Source of the DNA: BP-191 sp035940575
GTDB taxonomy: Bacteria > Actinomycetota > Actinomycetes > BP-191
Direction of reading: 5' to 3'
NCBI GenBank assembly: GCA_035940575.1
Contig: DASZER010000010.1
Coordinates: 62,001 to 126,000, forward strand
Length of the DNA: 64,000 nt
The position numbers were made by a program, and so were the translations under genes. The notes beneath the pieces are model-generated. The model saw nothing but the letters and a program-made list of their open reading frames with translations, had not been told where the DNA came from and searched no databases. Of the stretch, positions 1-8,235 are shown piece after piece (the stretch's first letter is position 1; each line of letters starts with the position of its first letter).

Positions 1-335
1 CGGGCACGTCGTACACGCCGATCCGCGAGGGCGAGCGGGGGACGTTCACCGACTACGTCGCCGCGTCCTCGACGGTGCTGACCGACCGCGGGGAGGAGCC
101 TGCGTTCGTGCCCTCCGGCGAGTCGGCGGGGATCCCCGAGGTCGCCGACGAGGTCGCCGAGGCCGACCCGACCGAGCCGGAGCCCGAGGTCGTGGAGCCG
201 AGCGCGGTGCCGAGCGAGTCGAGCGGGGTCGTGACGGGTACGGAGGAGACGCCGGCGCCCGAGCCGTCCGCGTCGGCGTCGGCCGAGGTCACGGAGGAGC
301 CCAGCGTGAGCCCGTCGGTGGAGGTGTCGCCGTGA
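1..335 (+). CDS. C-terminal end of an unidentified protein (partial)
   Basis: Only the end of this gene is in the window: the frame is open from base 3 to the TGA at 333-335, so its start lies upstream. The last ~85 residues are low-complexity and rich in Pro, Glu, Ser and Val, like a disordered tail of an exported or surface protein. No domain can be named. The stop overlaps the GTG that begins the next gene frame (GTGA), so the first three genes of the window look like one translationally coupled operon. Function unknown. Confidence 0.6.
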   Translation, partial: GTSYTPIREGERGTFTDYVAASSTVLTDRGEEPAFVPSGESAGIPEVADEVAEADPTEPEPEVVEPSAVPSESSGVVTGTEETPAPEPSASASAEVTEEPSVSPSVEVSP

Positions 336-337
336 GG

Positions 338-1042
338 ATGCGTTCGGCCGTCGCGGCGGTGGCCGCGGGCGTCGTGCTGCTGCCGGCCGCGCCGGCGTAC
401 GCGCAGGGCGACACGACGGCCGTCGCGATCAACACCAAGGACGGCTTCGACGTCTTCCGGCTGGCGTTCCAGGTCAGGCGCGCGACGGGCGACGTCATCG
501 ACACCGGCAACGGCGCCGTGGCGTACGCCTCGTGCACCGACTGCCAGACCGTCGCGCTCGCGATCCAGGTGCTGCTGATCTCCGGCTACGACTCCTCGAC
601 GGTCGCGCCCGAGAACGTCGCCATCGCGATCAACGACTCCTGCGTCGCCTGCGAGACGCTCGCGTCGGCGTACCAGTTCGTGCTGACCGCCGAGGGCAAC
701 GTCCACTTCACGCCCGAGGGGTCCAAGGCGCTCGCCGAGATCCGCCAGGCGCTGCTCCAGCTCCGCGGGTCCGACCTGCCGATCGAGCAGATCCAGGCGA
801 AGCTCGACGCGCTGATGGACCAGCTCTGGCAGGTGCTCTCGACCGAGCTCGTCGCCGCGGGCCAGAGCGGCACCGGCGGCGCCTCGCCGACGGCCGCGCC
901 CTCCGGCTCGCCGTCGGAGTCGGCGGCGCCCTCGGAGTCCGCGTCGGCGACGGCGACGGACGAGCCGTCGGCGGAGCCGAGCGCCGAGCCGACCGCGAGC
1001 GCGACGGAGTCGCCGACGGCCGAGCCGTCGGTCTCGCCGTGA
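338..1042 (+). CDS. secreted protein with two Cys-x2-Cys motifs and a Ser/Pro/Glu tail
   Basis: A signal peptide is visible (short basic start, hydrophobic stretch, cleavage probably after AYA near residue 22), so the product is exported. The mature part (~residues 25-175) has two similar segments, each with a CxxC motif (CTDC ~66-69 and CVAC ~102-105) followed by a TVALA/TLASA-type helix, suggesting an internal duplication held by disulfides or metal. The last ~50 residues are Ser/Pro/Glu/Ala repeats like the tail of the preceding gene. GTG at 332 overlaps the upstream stop and is an alternative start six bases earlier; ATG 338 gives the cleaner signal peptide. I recall similar proteins in actinobacteria but no function. 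The end overlaps the next gene by GTGA. Confidence 0.75.
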   Translation: MRSAVAAVAAGVVLLPAAPAYAQGDTTAVAINTKDGFDVFRLAFQVRRATGDVIDTGNGAVAYASCTDCQTVALAIQVLLISGYDSSTVAPENVAIAINDSCVACETLASAYQFVLTAEGNVHFTPEGSKALAEIRQALLQLRGSDLPIEQIQAKLDALMDQLWQVLSTELVAAGQSGTGGASPTAAPSGSPSESAAPSESASATATDEPSAEPSAEPTASATESPTAEPSVSP

Positions 1043-1851
1043 GCCGTCCCGCCGCGAGCCGCGCGCGGCGCGGCGCGGTGGCGGTGGCCGCGACGGCGTT
1101 GGCGCTCGCCGCGTGCGGGTCGGACGGCGGGAAGAGCAGCGTCCTGTCGGAGACCGCGCGCAACCTCGGCGACATCCGCAGCGCGACGCTCGACCTCAAG
1201 ATGACCGCCGAGTCGCCGGCTGCGAAGGGGCCCGTCGGCTTCTCGATGCGCGGCCCGTTCGCGCTGCCGGAGAAGAAGGCGGGTCTTCCGGTCGCGAACC
1301 TCGTGGTCTCCGAGCTGCGCGGCGCGGACACGACGACGGTGTCGTTCGTGTCCACCGGCGACAAGGCGTACGTCGTCCGCGACGGCAAGGCCACACCGCT
1401 CGCCTCCCCCGCCGTGTCCGTCGGCGGCGGCGGCGAGGGCGGCCTCGGCGAGCTGCGGATCGACCAGTGGCTCCACGACCCGAAGGAGACCGCGGGCGGG
1501 ACCGTCAACGGCGTCCAGACCGACAAGGTCGAGGCGGGGCTCGACGTCGTGGCGGCGTTCGACGACCTCGGCAAGCTCGGCCAGCGCCTCGGCTCGTCCG
1601 CGCTCGCGGGGCTCAAGCCGCTGGACGACCGTTCGCGCGAGGCGCTGCGCAAGGCCGCGACCGACTCGCGCGTCCAGGTGTGGAGCGGCAACGACGACCG
1701 GCTGCTGCGCAGGCTCGTGCTGCGCGTGACGCTGACCGCGTCCGGCGACCTGCCCGAGGCGCTGCGGGCGATGGCGCCGGTGACGCTGTCGCTCTCGCTC
1801 GACCTGGCCAAGGTCAACGAGCCCGTGCACGTCGACCCGCCGGCGACGTAG
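1039..1851 (+). CDS. lipoprotein, LolA/LppX-like fold suspected
   Basis: GTG start at 1039 overlaps the previous stop (GTGA). The N-terminus is basic, then hydrophobic, ending in a lipobox (Leu-Ala-Ala-Cys, Cys26), so the protein should be lipid-anchored on the outer face of the membrane. The rest (~245 residues) has alternating beta-strand-like segments and ends with conserved-looking hydrophobic strands (VTLSLSLDL). Overall it resembles actinobacterial LppX/LprG-type lipid-carrier lipoproteins, but this is inference from pattern, not a recognised motif. Third gene of a coupled secreted-protein operon. Confidence 0.75.
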   Translation: MSRPAASRARRGAVAVAATALALAACGSDGGKSSVLSETARNLGDIRSATLDLKMTAESPAAKGPVGFSMRGPFALPEKKAGLPVANLVVSELRGADTTTVSFVSTGDKAYVVRDGKATPLASPAVSVGGGGEGGLGELRIDQWLHDPKETAGGTVNGVQTDKVEAGLDVVAAFDDLGKLGQRLGSSALAGLKPLDDRSREALRKAATDSRVQVWSGNDDRLLRRLVLRVTLTASGDLPEALRAMAPVTLSLSLDLAKVNEPVHVDPPAT

Positions 1852-1887
1852 CCAGGAGACCGGCGGCCCGGCGTCGTAGTAGCGCGT

Positions 1888-3296
1888 GTGGACCTGCGCG
1901 CGCTGATCGACGGCTCCCGGGTCGGCACGCCCGACTCCGAGGTGCGTTCTCCCTGGAACGGCGAGGTCGTCGGCCGCGTCCCCGCGTGCACGCCCGACGA
2001 CGTGGCGGCGGCGGTGTCGGCCGCGACGGCGGCGCTGGCGCGCGACGACTTCCCGCGACCCGACCGCATCGCCGTGCTCGACGCGGCGGCGGCGGCGTTG
2101 CGCGAGCGGTCCGAGGAGCTCGCCCGGGTGATCGCGGCGGAGGCGGCGAAGCCGCTCAAGACCGCGCGGGTCGAGGCGGCGCGGGCGGTGGACACGTTCA
2201 CGTTCGCGGCGGCCGAGGCGCGCGCGATGACCGGCGAGCTGGTGCCCGTCGACGCGGTGGCGTCGGGAGCCGGGCGGGTGGCGTACACGATGCGCGTGCC
2301 GATCGGCGTCGTGGCCGCGATCTCACCGTTCAACTTCCCGCTGAACCTCGTCGCCCACAAGCTCGCCCCCGCCATCGCGGCGGGCTGCCCCGTGGTCCTG
2401 AAGCCCGCGACGCAGACGCCGCTGTCCGCGCTGCTGCTCGCCGAGCTGCTCCAGGACGCGGGCGTCCCGCGCGGCTGGCTCAACGTCGTGACCGGCTCGG
2501 GCGGCACCGTCGGCGAGGCGCTCGTCACGCACCCCGACGTGGCGTACGTGTCGTTCACCGGCAGCCCCGAGGTCGGCTGGGCGATGGTCGTGAAGGCACC
2601 GCGCGCGAAGGTCCGCCTGGAGCTCGGATCGAACTCGCCGCTGTCGAGGCCGACGGCGACTGGCGCGCGGCCGCGTCGAAGACCGCGGTGGCGGCGTTCA
2701 GCCACGCGGGCCAGTCGTGCATCTCGACGCAGCGGGTGTACGTGCACGCCTCGGTCTGCGAGCCGTTCCTCGACGCGCTCGTCCCAGCGGTCGAGGCGCT
2801 CGTCGTCGGCGACCCGATGGACGAGCGCACGGACGTCTCCGCGCTGATCAGCGGTGACGACACGGAGCGGGTGCGGGCGTGGCTGGACGAGGCCGTCGCC
2901 GGTGGCGCGCGGCTGCTCTGCGGCGGCGACGTCGTGGACGGCGTGCTGCGCCCGGCGGTCGTGACGGACGTGAAGCCGGACATGAAGGTGGTCTGCCAGG
3001 AGGTGTTCGGACCGGTCGTGACCGTGACGCCGTACGAGTCGTACGACGAGGCGCTGCGCCTGGCGAACGACTCCCGCTACGGCCTGCAGGCGGGCGTGTT
3101 CACGTCCTCGCTGCCGAAGGCGCTCCAGGCCGCGCGGGTGCTGAGCTACGGCGGCGTGCTCGTCAACGAGGTCCCGACGTGGCGGGCCGACCTGCAGCCG
3201 TACGGCGGCGTCAAGGACAGCGGCAACACGCGCGAGGGCCCGCGCTACGCGATCGAGGAGATGACCGAACGCCGGCTCGTCGTGCTGGCGCCGTAA
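1888..3296 (+). pseudogene. aldehyde dehydrogenase, interrupted by a frameshift near 2640
   Basis: The first part (GTG 1888 to about 2640) encodes the NAD-binding half of an aldehyde dehydrogenase (PWNGEV, ISPFNFPLNL, KPATQTPLS, FTGSPEVG, catalytic-Glu motif LELGSNSP). The family sequence then continues in another frame (VEADGDW, catalytic-Cys motif GQSCIST, EVFGPV, GGVKDSG) to the TAA at 3294-3296. Both catalytic residues are present but in different frames. The join (SPL followed by VEADGDW) fits loss of four bases, or of one, near 2640-2645. Without the shift it would be a full-length ~470-aa enzyme oxidising an aldehyde with NAD(P)+. It may be a real pseudogene or an assembly error, since the rest of the sequence is well preserved. 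Confidence 0.85.
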
Positions 3297-3326
3297 CCCG
3301 ACATGAGGCGAGGCGTTCTCACCGAT

Positions 3327-4472
3327 ATGCGCTCCCTGCGTGCCCTGCTCGCGACCGCCGTGGCCGCCACGGCGATCGCGGTGCCCGCCGTCGCGTCGCC
3401 GCAACCGCCTCCGACGTACGTGCGCGGGCGCGTGCTGGACGACGCGGGGCGGCCCGTCGCGGGCGCGACGGTGCGGCTCACGTCCGACACGGACATGTTC
3501 GGCTTCCCGATCCTGCTGGCGTGCGCGACGTTCCTGTTCCTGCCGCAGCCGTGCCGCCCCGCCGTCGCGACGGCGAGGACGGGCCGCGACGGCCGCTACG
3601 CGATCCAGGTCGACGACTGGACGCCCGTCGGCCGCGCGGGGCAGAAGTCGTTGACGATCTTCGGGCCCGGCACGCCGAGCCTGCCGGGCGCGTACACCGC
3701 GACGCAGGTCTACTGGGCTCGTCGCGACCTCGCCGTGCCCGACCTGCGGCTCTGGAACGCCGAGCCGTCCGTCGAGGCGTTCGGGCCCGCCGTACGCGTG
3801 CGCCGCCAGCCGCTGCCCGCGGCGTTCGGCCGTCCCCAGCAGGAGGCGCCGAGCGTGTACCTGCTCCAGGGCGCCAGCGCCGTGTGGCGCTACGCGGACA
3901 CGAACGACGAGCACTGGTCCGACGCGCGCACCGTCGAGCAGGGCGTGACCGGGGTGCGCGAGGTGGCCGTGGCGACGTTCGGGCACGGCTACAAGGCGAC
4001 GTACTTCTCGCGCGCGGTGCCTGTCGCCGCTCCCCCGGTCATGCCGCCGTCGCGCGGCGCGTCGTGCGCGGCGTACGGGACCGACGACTCGCTCGTCCCG
4101 CTCGCCGGCTGCCGCTACACCGACGGCGCGCTCGCCGCGGAGGTCGACAACCGCTACGCGACCGGGAACTACAAGGCCTGCCAGTTCCCGTCGGCCCGCT
4201 GTGCGCACCCGGGCTGGGTGCGGCTCGACCTCGGCGCGCTCAAGGTCGCGCAGGCCGCGGTCGTGCGCGGCTGCCAGCCCGACCCGAACGAGACCACCGG
4301 CACGATGCCCGCCGAGGTGTCCGTCGACGGGACGGTGTGGACGCCGTTCCTCGCGACGAACCCGTGGAGCGAGCTCGACTACGCGCCGCCGACGCCCGTG
4401 CGGTACCTGCGGGTCGACCTGCGCTCGTGCCTGCGCCCGGCGACCGAGATCTCGCTGTTCGACCTCGTCTAG
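3327..4472 (+). CDS. secreted protein with CarboxypepD_reg-like and discoidin-like domains
   Basis: ATG 3327 gives a standard signal peptide (cleavage after AVAS, ~residue 24); an in-frame ATG at 3303 is possible but adds an odd leader. Residues ~30-110 match the carboxypeptidase regulatory-like fold (VRGRVLDDAGRPVAGATVRL, later GRDGRY). The last ~140 residues look like an F5/8-type C (discoidin-like) domain, with a DNRYATGNY segment, WVRLDLG and final beta strands, which suggests binding to a carbohydrate or surface polymer. No catalytic domain is visible. Its TAG stop shares the tetranucleotide CTAG (4469-4472) with the stop of the converging gene. Confidence 0.75.
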   Translation: MRSLRALLATAVAATAIAVPAVASPQPPPTYVRGRVLDDAGRPVAGATVRLTSDTDMFGFPILLACATFLFLPQPCRPAVATARTGRDGRYAIQVDDWTPVGRAGQKSLTIFGPGTPSLPGAYTATQVYWARRDLAVPDLRLWNAEPSVEAFGPAVRVRRQPLPAAFGRPQQEAPSVYLLQGASAVWRYADTNDEHWSDARTVEQGVTGVREVAVATFGHGYKATYFSRAVPVAAPPVMPPSRGASCAAYGTDDSLVPLAGCRYTDGALAAEVDNRYATGNYKACQFPSARCAHPGWVRLDLGALKVAQAAVVRGCQPDPNETTGTMPAEVSVDGTVWTPFLATNPWSELDYAPPTPVRYLRVDLRSCLRPATEISLFDLV

Positions 4473-7195
4473 CCCGCGACGCTCCCGCTCGCCCGGCCGT
4501 TCGTCTCGCCGTTCGCGTCGCGGATCCCGCCCGGCGCGACGTAGGCCGTCTCCCCCGGTGCGAGCTCGGCGTCGGCCCACCAGCGGCCGTCGGCGTACGT
4601 CGCCGCGACCTTGCGCGTCGTGCCGTCGCCACCGGCGACCGTCAGCACCGCCGCCGCGACCGGCGCCGTCGACGCCCACGGGCGGAACGTGCAGGTCTTG
4701 CAGAGGTTCTTGTCGCCGTCGTCCTCGATGTACCGGAACGGCGAGGAGTAGGTCCGCGGGTACGCCACGTCCACCGCGAACGACACCCGCCCGCCGGGCT
4801 CGGCGCGCACGTCCGTCACGGAGATGCCCTGCCACGGCGTGACCTCGAACTCGTCCGACTCCAGGTGGTACGGCACCGTCGCGTCGCCCGAGCGCATCCG
4901 CCCGTCGACCACGAAGCGGTACACGCCGACCGGCGTCTGGCCGAGCCTCGACGGGAACGCGGAGTACGCCTCGAACGCCGCGGTCCACACCCACTCCCGC
5001 GTGCCGGTACGCGCCCCGGCCAGGCCCTCGACGCCCTCCGGCAGCGCGAGCTGGACGGGGATCTCGCCGGTCTGGTCGGCGTACGGCTCCCAGCGGTCGC
5101 CGGTGCGCAGGCGCTCGACGCGCACGAGCGGCTGGTCGACGGCGTTGCTGCCGCCGCGCCAGGACAGTGACGTGCCGTCGAAGCGGGTGATGCTCTTCGG
5201 CTGCGCGGTCACGGCCGCGGGTCCCGCATCGTCCGCGAGGGTGGCCTCGTACGACTCGAACGCCGCCTTCGACGCCTGGCCGAGCGCGATCGCGAGCGCG
5301 GCCTGGCGCGCCTCGTCGGCGACGCCGAGCGGCGCGGTCGGCTCGTCGGCGAGCTCGGGGCCGCCCTTGAGCGCGCCCGCCATCCGGACGAGGCGGGTCG
5401 CCATGTAGTCGGCGGTGTGCGGGCCGTACGACGTCAGCGCCTTGCGGTACGAGTCGCCGCGCTGGTACTCGCGGTACGACACCGTGTAGCCGTTGTAGTC
5501 GCCCGCGTGGCCGATGCCGACGGCGAGCTTGTAGCCGAGGGCCGAGGGCAGCTCCTCCTTGGTGAAGTTGCCGAAGATCTCCGCCGGGTTGTCCGGCTCG
5601 CTCATCGCGCGGGCGGCGTTCTCCGGCGAGTCCCAGCCGTTGGCGTCGTTGTGGATCTGCGCCTTCATCCGCTGGTACGCCTTGTCCGACACGGTCAGCG
5701 TGCCCTTGCCGCGCGTCGGCGGGTCGGGGCAGGTCCACGTCGTGTCGGCGTTCCGCGTGCACTGCGCCGGCCAGTCGTAGCCGTCGTAGACGTTGCCGGT
5801 CACGTCGTCCGCGCGGCTCTCGAAGTTCTTGATGAGGTCGACCTGGGCCTCGCACGCGCAGGACGCGAGCACGACGTCGCCGATGCGCACGGCCTGGAGC
5901 CGCAACCTGGCGTTCTCCTCGACGGCCCCGAACGACGGCGCGTCGTAGTTGTCGGGCACCGGGATGCCGTGCGCCTTGAGGTTGTCCCAGACCGGCGCCA
6001 TGGCCGCGGTCGGGGCGTCGCCGCGCTGGCAGTCGGGGAGGCCGAGGACGGGCGCGCCGGGGTCGCCGTCGACGGTCGGCTGCGTACGGCAGTTCGACAC
6101 CGACGGGTACGGGTGCGACACCGGGCCCGTGGTCCAGCGGCTGTAGACGCCGACGGGCACGTCGGACGAGTACGGCACCGTCCCGCGCCCCGACGAGAGG
6201 TCGCCGAGCCCGGACAGCACGGCGTCGGCGACGTAGCGCGCGCCGCGCTCCATCTGCGCGAAGCCGACGTGCGCCCACGCGCGGACGACGCCGTCGCTCA
6301 TGCGCTCGAAGCCGGAGCGGTAGTACGGACCCTCGGCGGAGCCGACGTCGCCCTGGCTGAACACCAGCGGCGCGCCCGTCGCGCGGTCGACGTAGCGCTC
6401 GAGCGTGCCGACGTAGTCGCTGGAGATCAGGTTGTACGAGTCGAGCGACTCGGGGTGCTGGCCCCAGTTCATCCACGTCGCGATCGGGTCGCCGTCGAGC
6501 GCCGTGAACGACATGACGACGAGGCCGTCGTCGCCCTCCTTGTCGGGGTACCCGGCGGGCGTGCCGTCGTCGGCGCGCGCCGGGCCGACGATGTTGCCCT
6601 TGTAGACGTCGAACGGCACCGTCGTCGCGCCCATCCGCGCGGGCTTCATGCGCGACTCGGCCGTCGCGATCGCCTTCGCCATCGCGCGCGCCTGGTACTC
6701 GAACTCCCGCAGGTCGATCGCGTCCTGGAACAGCCACACGCCGGCCGCCGGGGTCGCGTAGTACGGCGACGAGTGGTCGTGCGTGACGCCGTAGAGGATG
6801 CGGTCGTAGGTGATCGCCGACCCGGCCTCGCCGAGGAGCTGCGCGACGCGGCGCACGAGGAGGTCCTGGGCGAGGTAGTTGTCGGTCTTGACCAGCGCGA
6901 CCCGCTCGCCGTTGCTGCCCTGCAGCACGATCGCGCGCGCCGTGAGGCGCGACTGCACGCCGTACGACGACGCCTTCTTGGTCGAGTGCAGGTGCGGGTC
7001 GGTCTCGCCGCCGGTCGCGGCGCTCGCGAGCGGGGAGCCGTCGTCGCCGTACTGGCCCGCGCCCGCGCCGACGTGCCACGTGTCGTCGACGACGGCGGCA
7101 CCGGCCATGAGCGTGGGCGCGGCGGAGGCGTCGCGGGCGAGGACCGCGACGGGGACGAGGAGGACGGCACAGAGCGAGAGCAACAGACGGCGCAA
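4469..7195 (-). CDS. exported neutral/alkaline ceramidase-like protein
   Basis: 908 residues with a signal peptide (LLLSLCAVLLVPVAVLA, cleavage ~residue 25). The body fits the neutral/alkaline non-lysosomal ceramidase family in order: KTDNYLAQDL, metal-binding THDHSSPY (~residue 140), MNWGQHPESL (~240) and a SSDYVG segment after it, then a C-terminal beta domain. Family members hydrolyse the amide bond of ceramides outside the cell. One oddity: at the place of the family motif NxGDxSPN, which carries the nucleophilic Ser, this protein reads QGDVGSAEG, so by my alignment the Ser is replaced by Glu. It may therefore be a divergent hydrolase or catalytically altered. Divergent from the 7387 gene; convergent with 3327. 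Confidence 0.75.
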   Translation of the reverse strand: MRRLLLSLCAVLLVPVAVLARDASAAPTLMAGAAVVDDTWHVGAGAGQYGDDGSPLASAATGGETDPHLHSTKKASSYGVQSRLTARAIVLQGSNGERVALVKTDNYLAQDLLVRRVAQLLGEAGSAITYDRILYGVTHDHSSPYYATPAAGVWLFQDAIDLREFEYQARAMAKAIATAESRMKPARMGATTVPFDVYKGNIVGPARADDGTPAGYPDKEGDDGLVVMSFTALDGDPIATWMNWGQHPESLDSYNLISSDYVGTLERYVDRATGAPLVFSQGDVGSAEGPYYRSGFERMSDGVVRAWAHVGFAQMERGARYVADAVLSGLGDLSSGRGTVPYSSDVPVGVYSRWTTGPVSHPYPSVSNCRTQPTVDGDPGAPVLGLPDCQRGDAPTAAMAPVWDNLKAHGIPVPDNYDAPSFGAVEENARLRLQAVRIGDVVLASCACEAQVDLIKNFESRADDVTGNVYDGYDWPAQCTRNADTTWTCPDPPTRGKGTLTVSDKAYQRMKAQIHNDANGWDSPENAARAMSEPDNPAEIFGNFTKEELPSALGYKLAVGIGHAGDYNGYTVSYREYQRGDSYRKALTSYGPHTADYMATRLVRMAGALKGGPELADEPTAPLGVADEARQAALAIALGQASKAAFESYEATLADDAGPAAVTAQPKSITRFDGTSLSWRGGSNAVDQPLVRVERLRTGDRWEPYADQTGEIPVQLALPEGVEGLAGARTGTREWVWTAAFEAYSAFPSRLGQTPVGVYRFVVDGRMRSGDATVPYHLESDEFEVTPWQGISVTDVRAEPGGRVSFAVDVAYPRTYSSPFRYIEDDGDKNLCKTCTFRPWASTAPVAAAVLTVAGGDGTTRKVAATYADGRWWADAELAPGETAYVAPGGIRDANGETNGRASGSVAG

Positions 7196-7386
7196 CGAAC
7201 TCTCCCGACGGAGGGCAGGCAGGGGGTCGCGGCGGCAAGGCGTGGGCAGGCGCGTCGCTGGTGTCTCTGTTCGCGACCCACCGCCCCGGGACCTGCCACC
7301 GACCTGGCCACCCGGCCACTTGTCGTAGGGGCGCGGGGACCGCGCACGTAAAGGTGGGGCCCCACCCCTCCCAGCAGGAGCCCCTC

Positions 7387-8235
7387 ATGAAGCTCACCCG
7401 ATGGATCGGCGCCCTCGCCGCCGCGCTCGTCCTCCCGATCGCCGCCGCCACGCCCGCCTCCGCCACGCCGGAGGACGGCAAGGGCTGCGCCGGTTCGCCC
7501 GCGTTCCCCCAGGCGTACGTCTGCGTGATCTCCACGACGCCGACGAACGCCGTCCCCACGACGACCACCACGAGTGTCGCCGTCCCCGTCCCGCGGCTCT
7601 GCTACGTCGCGGACTGCGTCGGTCCGACGACCGTCGACGTCCCCGTGCCCGGCGCCCAGCCCGGTACCGGTGCGGTCGCCGTGCTCTGGTACCAGGACGT
7701 CTACTACCCCATCGCCGTCGGGCAGGTCCCGAGCCTGACGCTGCTGCAGCCGTACGTGACGCTGGTGTCCGGCCTCGCCGACACCGCCGCGACCACCGCG
7801 ACCGGCCTCGCGGGCACCGCGCTGAGCACCGCCGGCGGCGCGGTCACCACCGCGAACAACCTCGCCGGCACGGCCGTGACCACCGCCACCAACCTCGCCG
7901 GCACGGCCGCGACCACCGCGACCGGCCTCGCCGGCACCGCGCTGAGCACCGCCGGCGGTGCGGTCGTCACCGTGACCAACCTCGCCGGGACCGCCACGAC
8001 GATCGTGTTCGGCCTGTCCGACGACGCCGTGGCCACCGCCGAGGGCTACATCGCGTTCGCGCTCGACACCGCCGACCCGGTCGTCGACTTCGTCCGCGAC
8101 CCGCCGTCGACGGCCGAGCTCCGCGACAGCATCGTCGACAACACGATCGGCGAGGGCGGGTACGACGCGATCCGCGAGTTCGCGGCCTACTGCCGGACGC
8201 ACCCCAACGACTGCGCCCCCGACATCAGCCGGTGA
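7387..8235 (+). CDS. secreted protein with 11-residue amphipathic repeats
   Basis: ATG 7387 follows a GGAG ribosome site and starts a clear signal peptide (cleavage after ASA, ~residue 26). The mature N-terminus has four cysteines and a Thr/Val-rich stretch. Residues ~130-215 consist of units such as NLAGTAVTTAT, NLAGTAATTAT and GLAGTALSTAG, 11 residues long with occasional 7-residue units. This spacing is typical of helices lying on membranes or lipid droplets (perilipin, synuclein, LEA-type). The C-terminal ~60 residues are acidic with two cysteines. No enzyme domain is seen. A surface-active or lipid-binding secreted protein is my inference. The 3' end overlaps the converging kinase gene by 11 bases. 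Confidence 0.7.
   Translation: MKLTRWIGALAAALVLPIAAATPASATPEDGKGCAGSPAFPQAYVCVISTTPTNAVPTTTTTSVAVPVPRLCYVADCVGPTTVDVPVPGAQPGTGAVAVLWYQDVYYPIAVGQVPSLTLLQPYVTLVSGLADTAATTATGLAGTALSTAGGAVTTANNLAGTAVTTATNLAGTAATTATGLAGTALSTAGGAVVTVTNLAGTATTIVFGLSDDAVATAEGYIAFALDTADPVVDFVRDPPSTAELRDSIVDNTIGEGGYDAIREFAAYCRTHPNDCAPDISR
7771..8010 (+). repeat. in-frame 33-bp-type repeats coding 11-residue units
   Basis: Repeated codon blocks for LAGTA-x-TTAT and LSTAGGAV units recur about seven times inside the 7387 gene. One longer block, GLAGTALSTAGGAV, occurs twice almost unchanged at the DNA level, which suggests recent duplication. Coding repeat, not a CRISPR. Confidence 0.75.

Noticed and set aside
708..7571. 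Very long minus-strand open frame (over 2000 codons) covering several genes
   Set aside because: It is antisense to well-supported genes, extremely Arg-rich, and arises because stop codons are rare in GC-rich DNA.
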